Shown here: one piece after another, positions 13,346 through 22,535 of the stretch
Position numbering within the stretch: the stretch's first letter is position 1
Layout of the letters: each line of letters opens with the position of its first letter
Source of the DNA: Omnitrophica bacterium GWA2_41_15
Lineage (GTDB): Bacteria; Omnitrophota; Gorgyraeia; Gygaellales; UBA12090
DNA: 35,245 bases
NCBI GenBank assembly: GCA_919902675.1
Contig: CAKKRH010000022.1
Coordinates: 1-35,245, forward strand
Reading direction: 5' to 3'
Program-made: the position numbers and the translations under genes
The notes under the pieces: model-generated
The model's input: only the letters and a program-made list of their open reading frames with translations
Database searches by the model: none
What the model was told of the DNA's origin: nothing

Positions 13346-14359
13346 ATGAAATTAAAAAAACTTATTGTCCTCATAGCCATAGTATCGCTTCTTACAGCCC
13401 TGGCCCTGGTCAAAAGCAACGTCACAAAGAAACAGCTTGTTCAGGAGGAAATCGCGGCTTCCCGGCCGTTTACTCTGACGGAAGATTTGGCAGAAGGCTT
13501 TATCCGGAAAATAACCATTTACAGAGGCGATGATGAAAAGAATAAAATTATCCTGCTCAAAGACAACACTGACAACTGGAGGATAGAAAATAAGTTCAAT
13601 GTCAAGGCCAGGAAGGAAAATGTGGAAAACCTGCTCAAGGACTTATCCGGTTTAAAAGGGGAACTGCGCGCCGAATCAAAATCGGTATTCGGAGATTTTA
13701 ACCTGGAAGATGCCCAGGGCATCCATATCATCTTAGAGGCCCAGGACGCGAAGACTTTAGCCCATATCATCGTGTCTGCCGATAAGCCGGACTACAATAG
13801 CAGTTTCCTCAGGCTTAAAGATTCAGAGAAGATTATTCTCACCCCAAAGGACATCCCGGGCCGGCTTAATATCTATAATAAGGAGTCGAAATTAGACAAT
13901 AACTATTTCACTGACTTTAAATTGCTTTCTTTTGACCCTAAGAAGATAGAAAAAATAGCAACAGCGCGAAAGGGTAAAAATCTATTCACCCTGGTCAAAA
14001 AGAAGGAACCCGATAATAAATATATTTGGGATTTTGAACCGGCGGTAAAGAAAGCCGAAACTGATCCGGGCAAAATAGACAACTTCCTGCAAAATGCCTC
14101 AAATATCTTTGCCCAGGACGCGCTTGACCCCAGCATTACTGATTACGGCTTTGGAGAAGATAATTTCAGCCTCGCGCTTGAAACTGATGAGAAAAAGACT
14201 CTTGCTATTGAGGTGGGAAACTATTTAGAAAAAGAAAAGGCCTATTATGTGAAGATTGCTCCGGAAAATCAGGTGTTTAAAGTCCCGGAGCATGCCATCC
14301 AGAATATCAAAAAAGACAAAAATTACTTCCTGAAAGAGAAAACCCCGTCCAGGAAATAA
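13346..14359 (+). CDS. DUF4340 domain protein
   Basis: 337 aa with an N-terminal signal-anchor helix (LIVLIAIVSLLTALALVK), then repeated beta-rich segments characteristic of DUF4340: KNKIILLKDNTDNWRIENKF, VKARKENVENLLKDLSGLKG and DFKLLSFDPKKIEKIA. This domain is regularly encoded after GldG-like genes and is thought to be a periplasmic accessory of the ABC system; its exact role is unknown. The start codon immediately follows the previous stop. It converges with the helicase gene, leaving only 10 bp and no visible terminator. Confidence 0.88.
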   Translation: MKLKKLIVLIAIVSLLTALALVKSNVTKKQLVQEEIAASRPFTLTEDLAEGFIRKITIYRGDDEKNKIILLKDNTDNWRIENKFNVKARKENVENLLKDLSGLKGELRAESKSVFGDFNLEDAQGIHIILEAQDAKTLAHIIVSADKPDYNSSFLRLKDSEKIILTPKDIPGRLNIYNKESKLDNNYFTDFKLLSFDPKKIEKIATARKGKNLFTLVKKKEPDNKYIWDFEPAVKKAETDPGKIDNFLQNASNIFAQDALDPSITDYGFGEDNFSLALETDEKKTLAIEVGNYLEKEKAYYVKIAPENQVFKVPEHAIQNIKKDKNYFLKEKTPSRK

Positions 14360-14369
14360 GACCTATTCG

Positions 14370-16403
14370 TCATAAGTCAATCCCCTCAAAATCCTCAATT
14401 ATTTTCCAGAATTTTTTATCGCCGCGTCTATTCGAACCCGCCATTCCCAAGGAATCCGCTTCGTCTCCTTCCGTGGCCGCGTATTTATCTAAAATATCGC
14501 TTTCCTCCAGGAAACGCGAGGCCTGAGTAAACACGGGGCCCGCGCCGCTAGAATAACTTCTTGATGAGCGGTCTACGCGCGGCTTTAAGAGAAATAGATT
14601 CTCCCTGGCCCTGGTGGCGGCCACATAAAATAACCTGCGCTCCTCTTCTATCGCCGCGCTGTCTTCTAAAGACCGGTAGCTCGGCAAGTGCCCTTCGGCC
14701 AGGTAAATGATAAAAACCGTATGCCACTCCAAGCCTTTGGCCGAATGGATAGTAGATAAACTGATCTTGGGCTCGTCCTTGTCGTGAAAACCGGTCCGCG
14801 CGATATTTTTTTCAGGCGGATCCAGGGCCATATCCGAAAGAAACTGTTCTAAAGAGTTATATCTTTCGGCAATCCTGAAAAGAGAATTCAAATCATTAAG
14901 GCGCTTATCCGCGTCGTCGTATTTATCCTTTAGCCAGGGCTGATAATATTCCATGCACAATTCCAGTATTTGATGCGGCAATTGAATCTTGGTATCTATC
15001 TTTCTAAAAAGCTCAATCAAGGTTATCAGCATAGGATTCTTGGTAAAAAGCTTGCTTGAGGTATCTATGCCGGAAAACCCTTGGCCTTGTGAAATTATTT
15101 CTTCGATTACCAGCTCAGCTGTCTTAGGGCCGATTTTAGGAAGCAATAAAAGCAGCCTAAACCAGCTTACCTGGTCCGCGATATTATAAATAACCCTTAC
15201 ATAAGACAAGACGTCCTTGATATGGGCGGCCTCGATGAATTTCTGTCCGCCGTATTTGGCAAAAGGGATATTACATCTGGCTAATTCTATCTCCAGGTCG
15301 TTAGAATGCCAGCTGGAGCGAAAAAGCACCGCGATATCGGATAAATCAACGCCTTCCTCTCTTAAGGAAAGGATCTTCTCAATTATGTATTCCGACTGCC
15401 GGTGCTCATCGCGAAGCTCAATATACACAGGCAAAACGGAGGAGGATTTGCTGGTGAATAATCTTTTCTGAAAACCCTCTTCGCTGGATTCGATTATCCT
15501 GTTGGCCAGGTTTAATATCGGCTGGGTTGAACGGTAGTTTTCCTCCAGGGTAATAACTTTTGTCCCTTTGAATATCTTGGGAAAATCAATGATATTCCTG
15601 AAATTGGCTCCCCTGAAAGAATAGATGCTCTGGGAATCGTCCCCTACCACCATTATATTTTTGTTTTCCGAAGCCAAAAGATAGACAATCTCAGACTGGA
15701 GTTTATTGGTATCCTGATACTCATCCACCATGATATAGCGATACTTTTGAGATATCCGAAGGCGAACCTCCTCATGGCCGCTCAAAAGGTTTTTAAGATA
15801 CACCAGGAGGTCATCATAATCCAGAATAGATTTGGAATGTTTATAGTCAACGTATTCACGGGCTATCTTTTTTATTTCGTTAAGCCATTCACCAAACTGG
15901 GGATATTCGCTGTTAATGATTTTCTCCAAAGGCTCCGATTTATTCACGCTTTTTGAGATTATATCCAGAAGGGCGTCTTTTCTGGGAAAACGGCTTTTTG
16001 TTTTAGAAAACCCTAACTTGGTCCGGATAAGATTAACCGTGTCCTCGGCATCAGGACGGTCCAATATGGTAAAGTCTCTGGAGATACCCACTACATTCGC
16101 GTATCTCCTTAAGACCATATTGGAGAAAGAATGAAACGTCCCCCCGGATACCCGCTCACAGCGCTCATCCAGTATCAAGGACGCCCGCTTAAGCATCTCC
16201 TGAGATGCCTTGCGGGTAAAGGTTAAGAGAAGTATCTCCTCCGGCCTGACTGAGCGCTCGACTAAATAAGCCGTGCGATGAACCAAGACCCGGGTTTTTC
16301 CGCTTCCGGCTCCGGCTATTACCAGATACGGCCCTTCAGTTGAACGCACTGCTTCTAACTGGGCGGGATTAAGCTCTTTTTGGTAATCTATAATTTTGGA
16401 CAT
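14370..16403 (-). CDS. UvrD/PcrA-like superfamily 1 DNA helicase
   Basis: 677 aa. Motif I is VIAGAGSGKTRVLVHR (about 29-44), Ia LLLTFTRKASQEML, II IMVDEYQDTNKLQ, III VVGDDSQSIYSFRGA, IV ITLEENYRSTQPIL, V STIHSAKGLEWHTVFI and VI RLFYVAATRARENLFLL. It unwinds DNA 3' to 5' using ATP. UvrD/PcrA act in mismatch or excision repair and in clearing stalled complexes. The C-terminus lacks the long basic Tudor-like tail of PcrA. It is the last gene of the minus-strand run after pilC with a 48-bp gap, so shared transcription is possible but functional linkage is doubtful. Confidence 0.93.
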   Translation of the reverse strand: MSKIIDYQKELNPAQLEAVRSTEGPYLVIAGAGSGKTRVLVHRTAYLVERSVRPEEILLLTFTRKASQEMLKRASLILDERCERVSGGTFHSFSNMVLRRYANVVGISRDFTILDRPDAEDTVNLIRTKLGFSKTKSRFPRKDALLDIISKSVNKSEPLEKIINSEYPQFGEWLNEIKKIAREYVDYKHSKSILDYDDLLVYLKNLLSGHEEVRLRISQKYRYIMVDEYQDTNKLQSEIVYLLASENKNIMVVGDDSQSIYSFRGANFRNIIDFPKIFKGTKVITLEENYRSTQPILNLANRIIESSEEGFQKRLFTSKSSSVLPVYIELRDEHRQSEYIIEKILSLREEGVDLSDIAVLFRSSWHSNDLEIELARCNIPFAKYGGQKFIEAAHIKDVLSYVRVIYNIADQVSWFRLLLLLPKIGPKTAELVIEEIISQGQGFSGIDTSSKLFTKNPMLITLIELFRKIDTKIQLPHQILELCMEYYQPWLKDKYDDADKRLNDLNSLFRIAERYNSLEQFLSDMALDPPEKNIARTGFHDKDEPKISLSTIHSAKGLEWHTVFIIYLAEGHLPSYRSLEDSAAIEEERRLFYVAATRARENLFLLKPRVDRSSRSYSSGAGPVFTQASRFLEESDILDKYAATEGDEADSLGMAGSNRRGDKKFWKIIEDFEGIDL

Positions 16404-16451
16404 AAAAGATCCGCCCGAGGAACGAACAGCCGGCGGGCGCGGCTAATATTA

Positions 16452-17654
16452 CTAACCTATCAACGTGGTTATTTTAAATATAGGAAGGAAAAGGGCCAGG
16501 ACAATTCCGCCGATAAGCATACCCAAAACGGCAATCACTAAAGGCTCAATCAGACTGGTCATACTGCTTACCGCGACATCCACCTGCTCTTCATAAAAAT
16601 CAGCTATCTTAGAAAGCATCTTCTCCAGCTCTCCGGCCTGCTCGCCGACCTTAATCATCCTGATTACCATTGCCGGAAAAACATTGGCCTTATCTAAAGG
16701 CTGATACAAAGGCTCTCCCTGGCGGATTGCCTGCCGGGCGTTTTCCACCGCCTGTTCGATTATTTTATTCCCGGCGGTCTTGGAAACAATCTCTAAGGTA
16801 TTCAAGATAGGCACGCCGCTTTTCACCAAAGTAGAGAAAGTCCGGGCGAATCTGGCCACCGCCGCCTTAAGAAAAAGCGGCCCGAATATGGGAACTTTTA
16901 AAGTAAGCTTATCGAACTTTTGTCTTCCGGAAGGAGTCTTGATGTAACGCCGCAGCAAAAATGATAACACGCCCAGGGCGATCAGAATGTACAAAAAATA
17001 ATTTTTTAAAGTATCGCTGGCAAGAATCAATATCTGCGTCGGAACCGGCAATTCGCCCCCTAAGGTAGCAAAAATACCCTTAAAAGTAGGGACAACCTTT
17101 ACCATCAAAAATACGGTTATGGAAATAGCCATAGTTATTATAACCGCCGGATACACCAAACTTGACTGCACCTTTCTGATCAGGGCGGCGGTCTTCTCCA
17201 GAAACACCGCCAGCCTTTCCAGGACCTCATCCAGCCTTCCGGAGGCCTCTCCGGCCTTAATCATATTGATATAAAAATCAGAAAAAGCGGCGGGGTATTT
17301 TGCCGTGGAATCGCAAAAGCTTTTTCCCTCCTGCACATCGCGGTATATCTTGGAAATTATAGCGGAGAGCGCGCGGTCATCTATCTGGTCCTTAAGTATC
17401 TCTAAGGCCGCCACCAGGGTTATTCCGCTGTCAATCATAGTGGCCAGCTGGCGGGAAAAAATCACCAGGGCATCAAGAGAAACTTTCCTATCCCGGGTTT
17501 TCTTTAACTGCCTGTCCGGGATATTTTTTAAAGAAACAATCATCAAGCCTTTAGAGTGCAGGATATTCTCCGCTTCGGCCTGAGATCCGGCCTCTAATGT
17601 TCCCTCTACGCTTTCAGAGTTTTTATTCTTGGCGTTATATTTATAGAATGACAT
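16452..17654 (-). CDS. pilC: Type IV pilus/type II secretion inner-membrane platform protein
   Basis: 400 aa with the standard two-repeat GspF/PilC design. The cytoplasmic N-domain (FSRQLATMIDSGITLVAALE near 68) is followed by helices around 165-190 and 215-235, then the second repeat (FARTFSTLVKSGVPILNTLE near 270) and a C-terminal helix (LIEPLVIAVLGMLIGGIVLA). It anchors the assembly ATPase at the membrane. It is the only platform gene in the cluster although two ATPases are encoded upstream. It starts 1 nt after the HD-GYP gene. Confidence 0.94.
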   Translation of the reverse strand: MSFYKYNAKNKNSESVEGTLEAGSQAEAENILHSKGLMIVSLKNIPDRQLKKTRDRKVSLDALVIFSRQLATMIDSGITLVAALEILKDQIDDRALSAIISKIYRDVQEGKSFCDSTAKYPAAFSDFYINMIKAGEASGRLDEVLERLAVFLEKTAALIRKVQSSLVYPAVIITMAISITVFLMVKVVPTFKGIFATLGGELPVPTQILILASDTLKNYFLYILIALGVLSFLLRRYIKTPSGRQKFDKLTLKVPIFGPLFLKAAVARFARTFSTLVKSGVPILNTLEIVSKTAGNKIIEQAVENARQAIRQGEPLYQPLDKANVFPAMVIRMIKVGEQAGELEKMLSKIADFYEEQVDVAVSSMTSLIEPLVIAVLGMLIGGIVLALFLPIFKITTLIG

Positions 17655-17655
17655 T

Positions 17656-18720
17656 TTAGAATTTATCCGCTATCCTTAAAAATGTCTCAACCACTTTAGG
17701 ATCAAATTGTTTTCCCGAATTACGTTTTATTTCTTCAATTGCCTGCTCTTTGCTAAAAACCTCCTTACGGTAACTTCTTATTGAAGTCATAACATCATAG
17801 GCGTCGGCAAGGCTGATTATCCTCGCCCCCAGGGCAATCTCTTCGCCTTTGAGGCCGTCAGGATAACCGCCGCCGCCGTAACGTTCATGATTCTGGCGGA
17901 CAATCGAAGCTACATCACCCAAAAAGGTAAGCGGCTCCAGAATTTGGGCGCCCTTGATTGAATGTAATCTCATCTTCACCCATTCCTCATCGTTAAGCGC
18001 TCCGGGTTTAGTTAAAATACTATCCTCTATGCCGATTTTGCCCACATCGTGCAATTCGCCTGCCTGGCGTATCGTCTCTATTTCTTTTACCGATAACCCC
18101 ATCTCCTCGGCAATCAAAACCGCGCGGCGGGACACCTTCTCGGAGTGGCTTCGGGTATAATGGTCCCGGGCGTCAATCGCCTCAATTAAAGATTTAACCG
18201 TATGCACGTAGGTTTTACGCAGATCTTCATACATACGCCCTAAGTTTTTACTTGATTCCTCAACCCGGTTAGCCAAAAGCATATTCTGCTTCTGTAAAGA
18301 AGAGTTGCGCTCCTCCAAACTCAATAGTATCCTTTTATATGAAACGATTGAGGAATGCGCGTGAGAGGCCGTCTTTACCAGGAAAGCAAAGCTTTCGACA
18401 TTATGTATAGGGAACCTCACCGTCTCAAAAATGCCGCTGGTGGGAAATTCTCTGGTTAAATCAAAATCACTGTCCTCAACCATAAGCAGTATCACCAGCG
18501 ACGAATCCCTGACAATGAGATCCTGAACAAAATTCTTTATATCACAGCCGCTCAGGCCGCATCTTAAAATAACCAAATCAAAATCATTATCCAAATACCT
18601 TAGGGCAGAGTCGCTATCAAGAGAAATAACCGCTTCATAATCCCTATTGGATAGTATTTCTACCAAGGCCTTATTCATTAACTGACTGTCTGAAATTAAT
18701 AATATTCTGCCCTGGCTCAT
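17656..18720 (-). CDS. Pseudo-receiver HD-GYP protein (putative c-di-GMP phosphodiesterase)
   Basis: About 354 aa from the ATG at 18720, which follows AAAGGA; the track's start 8 codons upstream is possible. An N-terminal receiver-like domain (about 1-115) has LDNDFDLVILRCGLSG where the phospho-acceptor Asp should stand, with Arg instead, and RFPI in place of the usual KP. It is therefore probably not phosphorylated. After a coiled coil, the HD-GYP domain shows HTRSHSEKVS, AGELHDVGKIGI, MRLHSIKGAQIL and NHERYGGGGYPDGLKGEEI. The last block has N for the first H of the common HHE. It would hydrolyse c-di-GMP. Its place between pilB and pilC suggests it controls pilus assembly. Confidence 0.9.
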   Translation of the reverse strand: MSQGRILLISDSQLMNKALVEILSNRDYEAVISLDSDSALRYLDNDFDLVILRCGLSGCDIKNFVQDLIVRDSSLVILLMVEDSDFDLTREFPTSGIFETVRFPIHNVESFAFLVKTASHAHSSIVSYKRILLSLEERNSSLQKQNMLLANRVEESSKNLGRMYEDLRKTYVHTVKSLIEAIDARDHYTRSHSEKVSRRAVLIAEEMGLSVKEIETIRQAGELHDVGKIGIEDSILTKPGALNDEEWVKMRLHSIKGAQILEPLTFLGDVASIVRQNHERYGGGGYPDGLKGEEIALGARIISLADAYDVMTSIRSYRKEVFSKEQAIEEIKRNSGKQFDPKVVETFLRIADKF

Positions 18721-18750
18721 ATTTTCCTTTACGCCTCCTGGCATAATCTT

Positions 18751-18780
18751 CAGGTATAAATAATCTGAAGATTATACCTG
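18751..18780. promoter_or_regulatory. Inverted repeat with a -10-like box upstream of the HD-GYP gene
   Basis: CAGGTATAA-N12-TTATACCTG is a perfect 9-bp inverted repeat. On the minus strand it contains TATAAT with only a weak -35 (TTTAAT, 17 bp away). It could be an operator or an RNA hairpin. Confidence 0.45.
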
Positions 18781-18797
18781 ATTACTGCGATTAATTA

Positions 18798-18833
18798 AAG
18801 ACATCCTCTTTGTTTCTCTTTATAGGATGTCTT
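18798..18833 (-). terminator. Hairpin at the end of the second pilB gene
   Basis: AAGACATCCT pairs perfectly with AGGATGTCTT around a 16-nt loop and overlaps the pilB stop. Only a weak T-rich tail (CTTTAATTAAT) follows, so partial termination or attenuation before the HD-GYP gene is likelier than full termination. Confidence 0.5.
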
Positions 18834-20520
18834 ACTCCGCGGTAACCCTTATAACCTCAGCCAGTGTAGTTAAGCCTTCTTTAGCCTTATCTATGGCCTC
18901 CTGACGCAGGGTCTTCATACCCAGCCTGGAAACCGCGTAATCTTCAATCTGCTGGGAGGAAGAACCCTTTACCACCATTTCTTTTATTATATCATCGATC
19001 ATCAAAATTTCCAGCAAAGCGTTTCTGCCGTAAAATCCGGTATTGCCGCAAAGACGGCATCCCCGGCCGCGAAACAGCGCGATATCCGGGCTGAGGCCTA
19101 AACTCTTCAGGATTGGCCGCGAGACATCATTATCAGGCTCTTTACAATGAGCGCAGATAAGCCGTATCAGACGCTGGGCCGAACTCATAATTAAACTGGA
19201 AGCAACCAGAAAAGGCTCTAGGCCCATATCTACCAGCCTGGTGATAACCTGACTGGCGTTATTGGTATGCAAAGTGGACATGACCAGGTGCCCGGTAAGA
19301 GCGGCCTTGACCGCGATATCGGCAGTTTCTCCGTCTCTGATTTCACCGATTAAAATCACATCCGGGCTCTGCCTTAAAATAGAACGCAGACCCGATGCAA
19401 AGTCCAGGTTTATTTCAGAATTAACCTGAATCTGGCTAATTCCGGCAAGCTGATATTCAACCGGGTCTTCAATCGTGATTATATTTTTTTCCGGGGTGTT
19501 CAACTGGCTCAGAACAGAATACAGAGTTGTGGATTTACCGCTTCCGGTAGGGCCGGTTACCAGAATCATTCCATATGGCTTATGAACTATTTCATTAAAA
19601 GCTGACATGGCCCGGCTCGAGAATCCCAGGCGCTGAAGGCCCAAAGAGAGAGAAGATTTATCTAAAATGCGCAGCACCATCTTCTGGCCGAAGCTGGTGG
19701 GAAGAGAGGAAACCCTGAAATCAACCTCCTTATCCGCGGATTTGATTTTAAACCTGCCGTCTTGCGGCAGACGGGTCTCAGTGGTATCCAGCCCGGAGAT
19801 AATTTTGAGCCTGGCAATTATCGCATTCTGGTTGCTTTTGGGTATTCTAAAGGCGTCAGCCAACTCACCATCGATACGGTAGCGAATCCTGAGATCAGAC
19901 TCCTGCGGCTCTACATGTATATCCGAAGCCCTCTTCTTGAGCGCCTCCAATATCATTAGATTGATAATCTTGACAATCGGCGCGGCGTTAGTCTGATCCT
20001 TGAGATCATCCACCTTGACTACCGTATCTTTCGAGATGCCGCCTCCGGCTTCCTTTTCTTGCTCTAAGAAAGAAGTATTATGCTCCTTATGCCGGTAGAC
20101 ATTATTTATAGCCAAAAGGATGTCTTTCTCTAAAGCGATAACCGGCTCTATTTTATGCCCGGTAAAAAGCCTTAAATCATCCAAAGCGAAGATATTTAAA
20201 GGATCGGCCATGGCCACGGTAAGGTTATCGCCGATACGAGAGATCGGCACCAGGTGATATTGACGGGACATCCTTTCCGGAACGACTTCGGCTAAAGACG
20301 CGTCAATCCGGTAGTTGGATAAATTTAAGGTAGGTATATAAAGCGACTCGGACAATACGGAAATAAGCTTGGCCTCATCAACAAAACCCTCCTTTAGCAA
20401 GACTTCTCTTAAGGAAACGGCCTTTTTCTTCTGAATTTCAAAAGCCTCCTGGAGCCTCTCCTTAGAAAGGATGCCTTGAGTAACCAGCAATTCCGTCAAT
20501 CTTTCTTTAAAAACAGCCAT
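18832..20520 (-). CDS. pilB: Type IV pilus assembly/type II secretion ATPase (PilB/GspE), second copy
   Basis: 562 aa. The N-terminal MshEN-type domain (about 1-145) begins RLTELLVTQGILSKERLQEA; its first motif departs from the c-di-GMP-binding consensus RLGxxLxxxG. The ATPase core has GPTGSGKSTTLYS (about 323-335), the Asp box IITIEDPVEYQL, Walker B SPDVILIGEIRDGETADIA and the His box LVMSTLHTNNA. A tetracysteine zinc site is formed by CAHC and CRLC. It powers pilus or pseudopilus assembly. No ribosome-binding site is visible. Confidence 0.94.
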   Translation of the reverse strand: MAVFKERLTELLVTQGILSKERLQEAFEIQKKKAVSLREVLLKEGFVDEAKLISVLSESLYIPTLNLSNYRIDASLAEVVPERMSRQYHLVPISRIGDNLTVAMADPLNIFALDDLRLFTGHKIEPVIALEKDILLAINNVYRHKEHNTSFLEQEKEAGGGISKDTVVKVDDLKDQTNAAPIVKIINLMILEALKKRASDIHVEPQESDLRIRYRIDGELADAFRIPKSNQNAIIARLKIISGLDTTETRLPQDGRFKIKSADKEVDFRVSSLPTSFGQKMVLRILDKSSLSLGLQRLGFSSRAMSAFNEIVHKPYGMILVTGPTGSGKSTTLYSVLSQLNTPEKNIITIEDPVEYQLAGISQIQVNSEINLDFASGLRSILRQSPDVILIGEIRDGETADIAVKAALTGHLVMSTLHTNNASQVITRLVDMGLEPFLVASSLIMSSAQRLIRLICAHCKEPDNDVSRPILKSLGLSPDIALFRGRGCRLCGNTGFYGRNALLEILMIDDIIKEMVVKGSSSQQIEDYAVSRLGMKTLRQEAIDKAKEGLTTLAEVIRVTAE

Positions 20521-20714
20521 ATTTTTATCTAAACTCGAAACACTAAACCATAAACCCTAAACAAATCCCTGCCTGCCTGCCGCGGGCAGGCAAAACCCAA
20601 ATTTTTTAAACCTAAAACATTATATTTTGAGTTTTGGGTTTATGATTTTGAGTTTGTTTAGAATTTATGGCTTAGGATTTAGGGTTTTAGTTTTTATATA
20701 TAAGAGCCGATAAA
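20521..20714. repeat. Degenerate TTTAGGG-like repeats and a GC-rich palindrome between the two pilB genes
   Basis: Short runs such as aaaccctaaac, ttgggtttatg and atttagggtttt form a long imperfect inverted repeat around cctgcctgcctgccgcgggcaggc. The GC-rich core resembles the hairpin at 30560-30581. No ORF. Confidence 0.55.
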
Positions 20715-22436
20715 TTATTCATCCCCGGCGCTTACCCGAAGCATCTCTTCAAGTGAAATTAGTCCGCTTCGGACTTTAAACAAGCCGTCTTCCCTTAAGG
20801 TCTGCATTCCCTCTGCCCTGGCGGCCTCCTTTAGCGCGTGCTCCTGGGAGCGGCTAAAAATCAATTCCTTTATCTTAGGGTTCAAAACCAAAACCTCAGC
20901 CAAAACTACCCTACCGCGATATCCGCTGTGAAAACATTTTCCGCAGCCTTTGGGCCTGAAAAAAATATACGGCTCTTTTTTATCCCTGGCAGTGAGTTTA
21001 AGCTTAAGAGCTACATCTTCTTTAAGCTCATATTTCTCCTTACAGTCCGGGCAAAGAACCCGGGCCAATCTTTGGGCCGTAATACAGTTTATTGCCGAGT
21101 TGATCAAAAAAGGCTCGATCCCCATATTCATTAAGCGCACCACTGCCCCGCAGGCAGTCGTGGTATGTAGAGTGGATAAAACCAAATGTCCGGTTAGCGC
21201 GGACTTTATGGCAATATCTACCGTCTGAGAGTCTCTGATTTCACCGATCATAATCACATTGGGATCCTGTCTTAAGATGGAACGTAAGGCCGAGGCAAAA
21301 CTAAGCCCTATCTCCGGCTGGACATTCACCTGGTTTATCCCCGGAATCTGAAACTCAACCGGATCTTCAACGGTAACGATATTAATTTTGGGACGGTCAA
21401 TTAATTTTATCAGAGAATACAAAGTAGTGGTTTTTCCGCTTCCGGTCGGCCCGGTCGCCAGGACCATCCCGTAAGGCTTAAGAGCGCATTCTTTTAGCTT
21501 AGAAAGGGCTTTTTCCTGAAAACCAAGCCTTTCAATATCCAGGTTCAACTGGGATTTATCCAGGATCCTCAGCACCACCTTCTCACCTAAAACAGTAGGA
21601 AGCACCGAAACCCGGAAATCCACCTCGCCGGAGCCGATTTTCATCTTGAATCTTCCGTCTTGAGGAAGACGATGCTCAGCAATATTTAAGCCCGAGATAA
21701 CTTTAACCCGCGAAACGATAAGGGCGCTTATCTCTTTCGGACATTCAGGCTGTTCTTTAAGCATGCCGTCAATACGAAAGCGAATACGCAGTTTATTTTC
21801 CTGGGGCTCAAGCATAATATCCGAAGATTTAAAATTAACCGCCTGCTCAAATACCTTGTTGACAAAAGTAACGATCGGGGCCTCCTGGGCGAGGCGGCCT
21901 AATTCAATCGAAGAAATCGCTTCCTCTTCCTTATCTTCAATCAATTCTATATTCTCGGCTGAAATGCCCTGGATCAATTCTTCGATAACCGCTTTTGAGG
22001 AAGTCTCGCCATAACATTGGTTAATCGCCTGGGTTATCTTGCGAGAATCGGCAATAATGGGATTTATCTGATAACCGGTCAAGCTCTTTACGTCATCAAG
22101 GGCGAGGATATTCATAGGGTCAGCCATCGCCAGGGTGAGGGCGCTGCCGAATTTGGAAACCGGGATTACTTGATACTGCCGGCAGATATTAGGCGGGATT
22201 ATTTTTAAGACCTCGGGAGCAATCTGGAAACGAGTTATGTCAATACTTGGCTTAGAGAAGACTTTAGACATAGCCGCCAGAAGCTTGTTTTCATCAACAA
22301 ATTTCAGTTCCGCTAAAATTACGCTAAGCTGTCCTCCTTTTTCTTTCTGAACTTTTAAAGCGCGGTCAAGATTATCCTGAGTAATCAGCTCATCTTGAAT
22401 AAGTATCTGGATTATCCGGTCTTTTAAAGAAGACAT
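20715..22436 (-). CDS. pilB: Type IV pilus assembly/type II secretion ATPase (PilB/GspE), first copy
   Basis: 573 aa. The MshEN-type N-domain spans about 1-150, followed by a linker with VIEELIQGISAENIEL. The ATPase core shows GPTGSGKTTTLYS, VTVEDPVEFQIPG, DPNVIMIGEIRDSQTVDIA and LVLSTLHTTTACG. Zinc cysteines are CPDC and CGKC. It differs throughout from the second copy, so it is an old paralogue rather than a recent duplicate. The two may form mixed hexamers or serve different machines. GAGGGTAA precedes the ATG. Confidence 0.94.
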   Translation of the reverse strand: MSSLKDRIIQILIQDELITQDNLDRALKVQKEKGGQLSVILAELKFVDENKLLAAMSKVFSKPSIDITRFQIAPEVLKIIPPNICRQYQVIPVSKFGSALTLAMADPMNILALDDVKSLTGYQINPIIADSRKITQAINQCYGETSSKAVIEELIQGISAENIELIEDKEEEAISSIELGRLAQEAPIVTFVNKVFEQAVNFKSSDIMLEPQENKLRIRFRIDGMLKEQPECPKEISALIVSRVKVISGLNIAEHRLPQDGRFKMKIGSGEVDFRVSVLPTVLGEKVVLRILDKSQLNLDIERLGFQEKALSKLKECALKPYGMVLATGPTGSGKTTTLYSLIKLIDRPKINIVTVEDPVEFQIPGINQVNVQPEIGLSFASALRSILRQDPNVIMIGEIRDSQTVDIAIKSALTGHLVLSTLHTTTACGAVVRLMNMGIEPFLINSAINCITAQRLARVLCPDCKEKYELKEDVALKLKLTARDKKEPYIFFRPKGCGKCFHSGYRGRVVLAEVLVLNPKIKELIFSRSQEHALKEAARAEGMQTLREDGLFKVRSGLISLEEMLRVSAGDE

Positions 22437-22440
22437 TTAC

Positions 22441-22535
22441 CCTCGCTGCGCTCGGGCGCGGAATAATGCTGAACTCTACACGCCAACCACGCGCGATACA
22501 AGTTGTGCGTATTTCTGCGTGTTGTTCCGCGTATT
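22441..22535. repeat. Short tandem/inverted repeats (cgcggaa, cgtgt) between pilB and the MshEN gene
   Basis: Variants of gcgcggaataatgctgaa and its inverse (ttccgcgtatttcagcg) occupy the gap. They look like another degenerate intergenic repeat family. No ORF. Confidence 0.4.
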
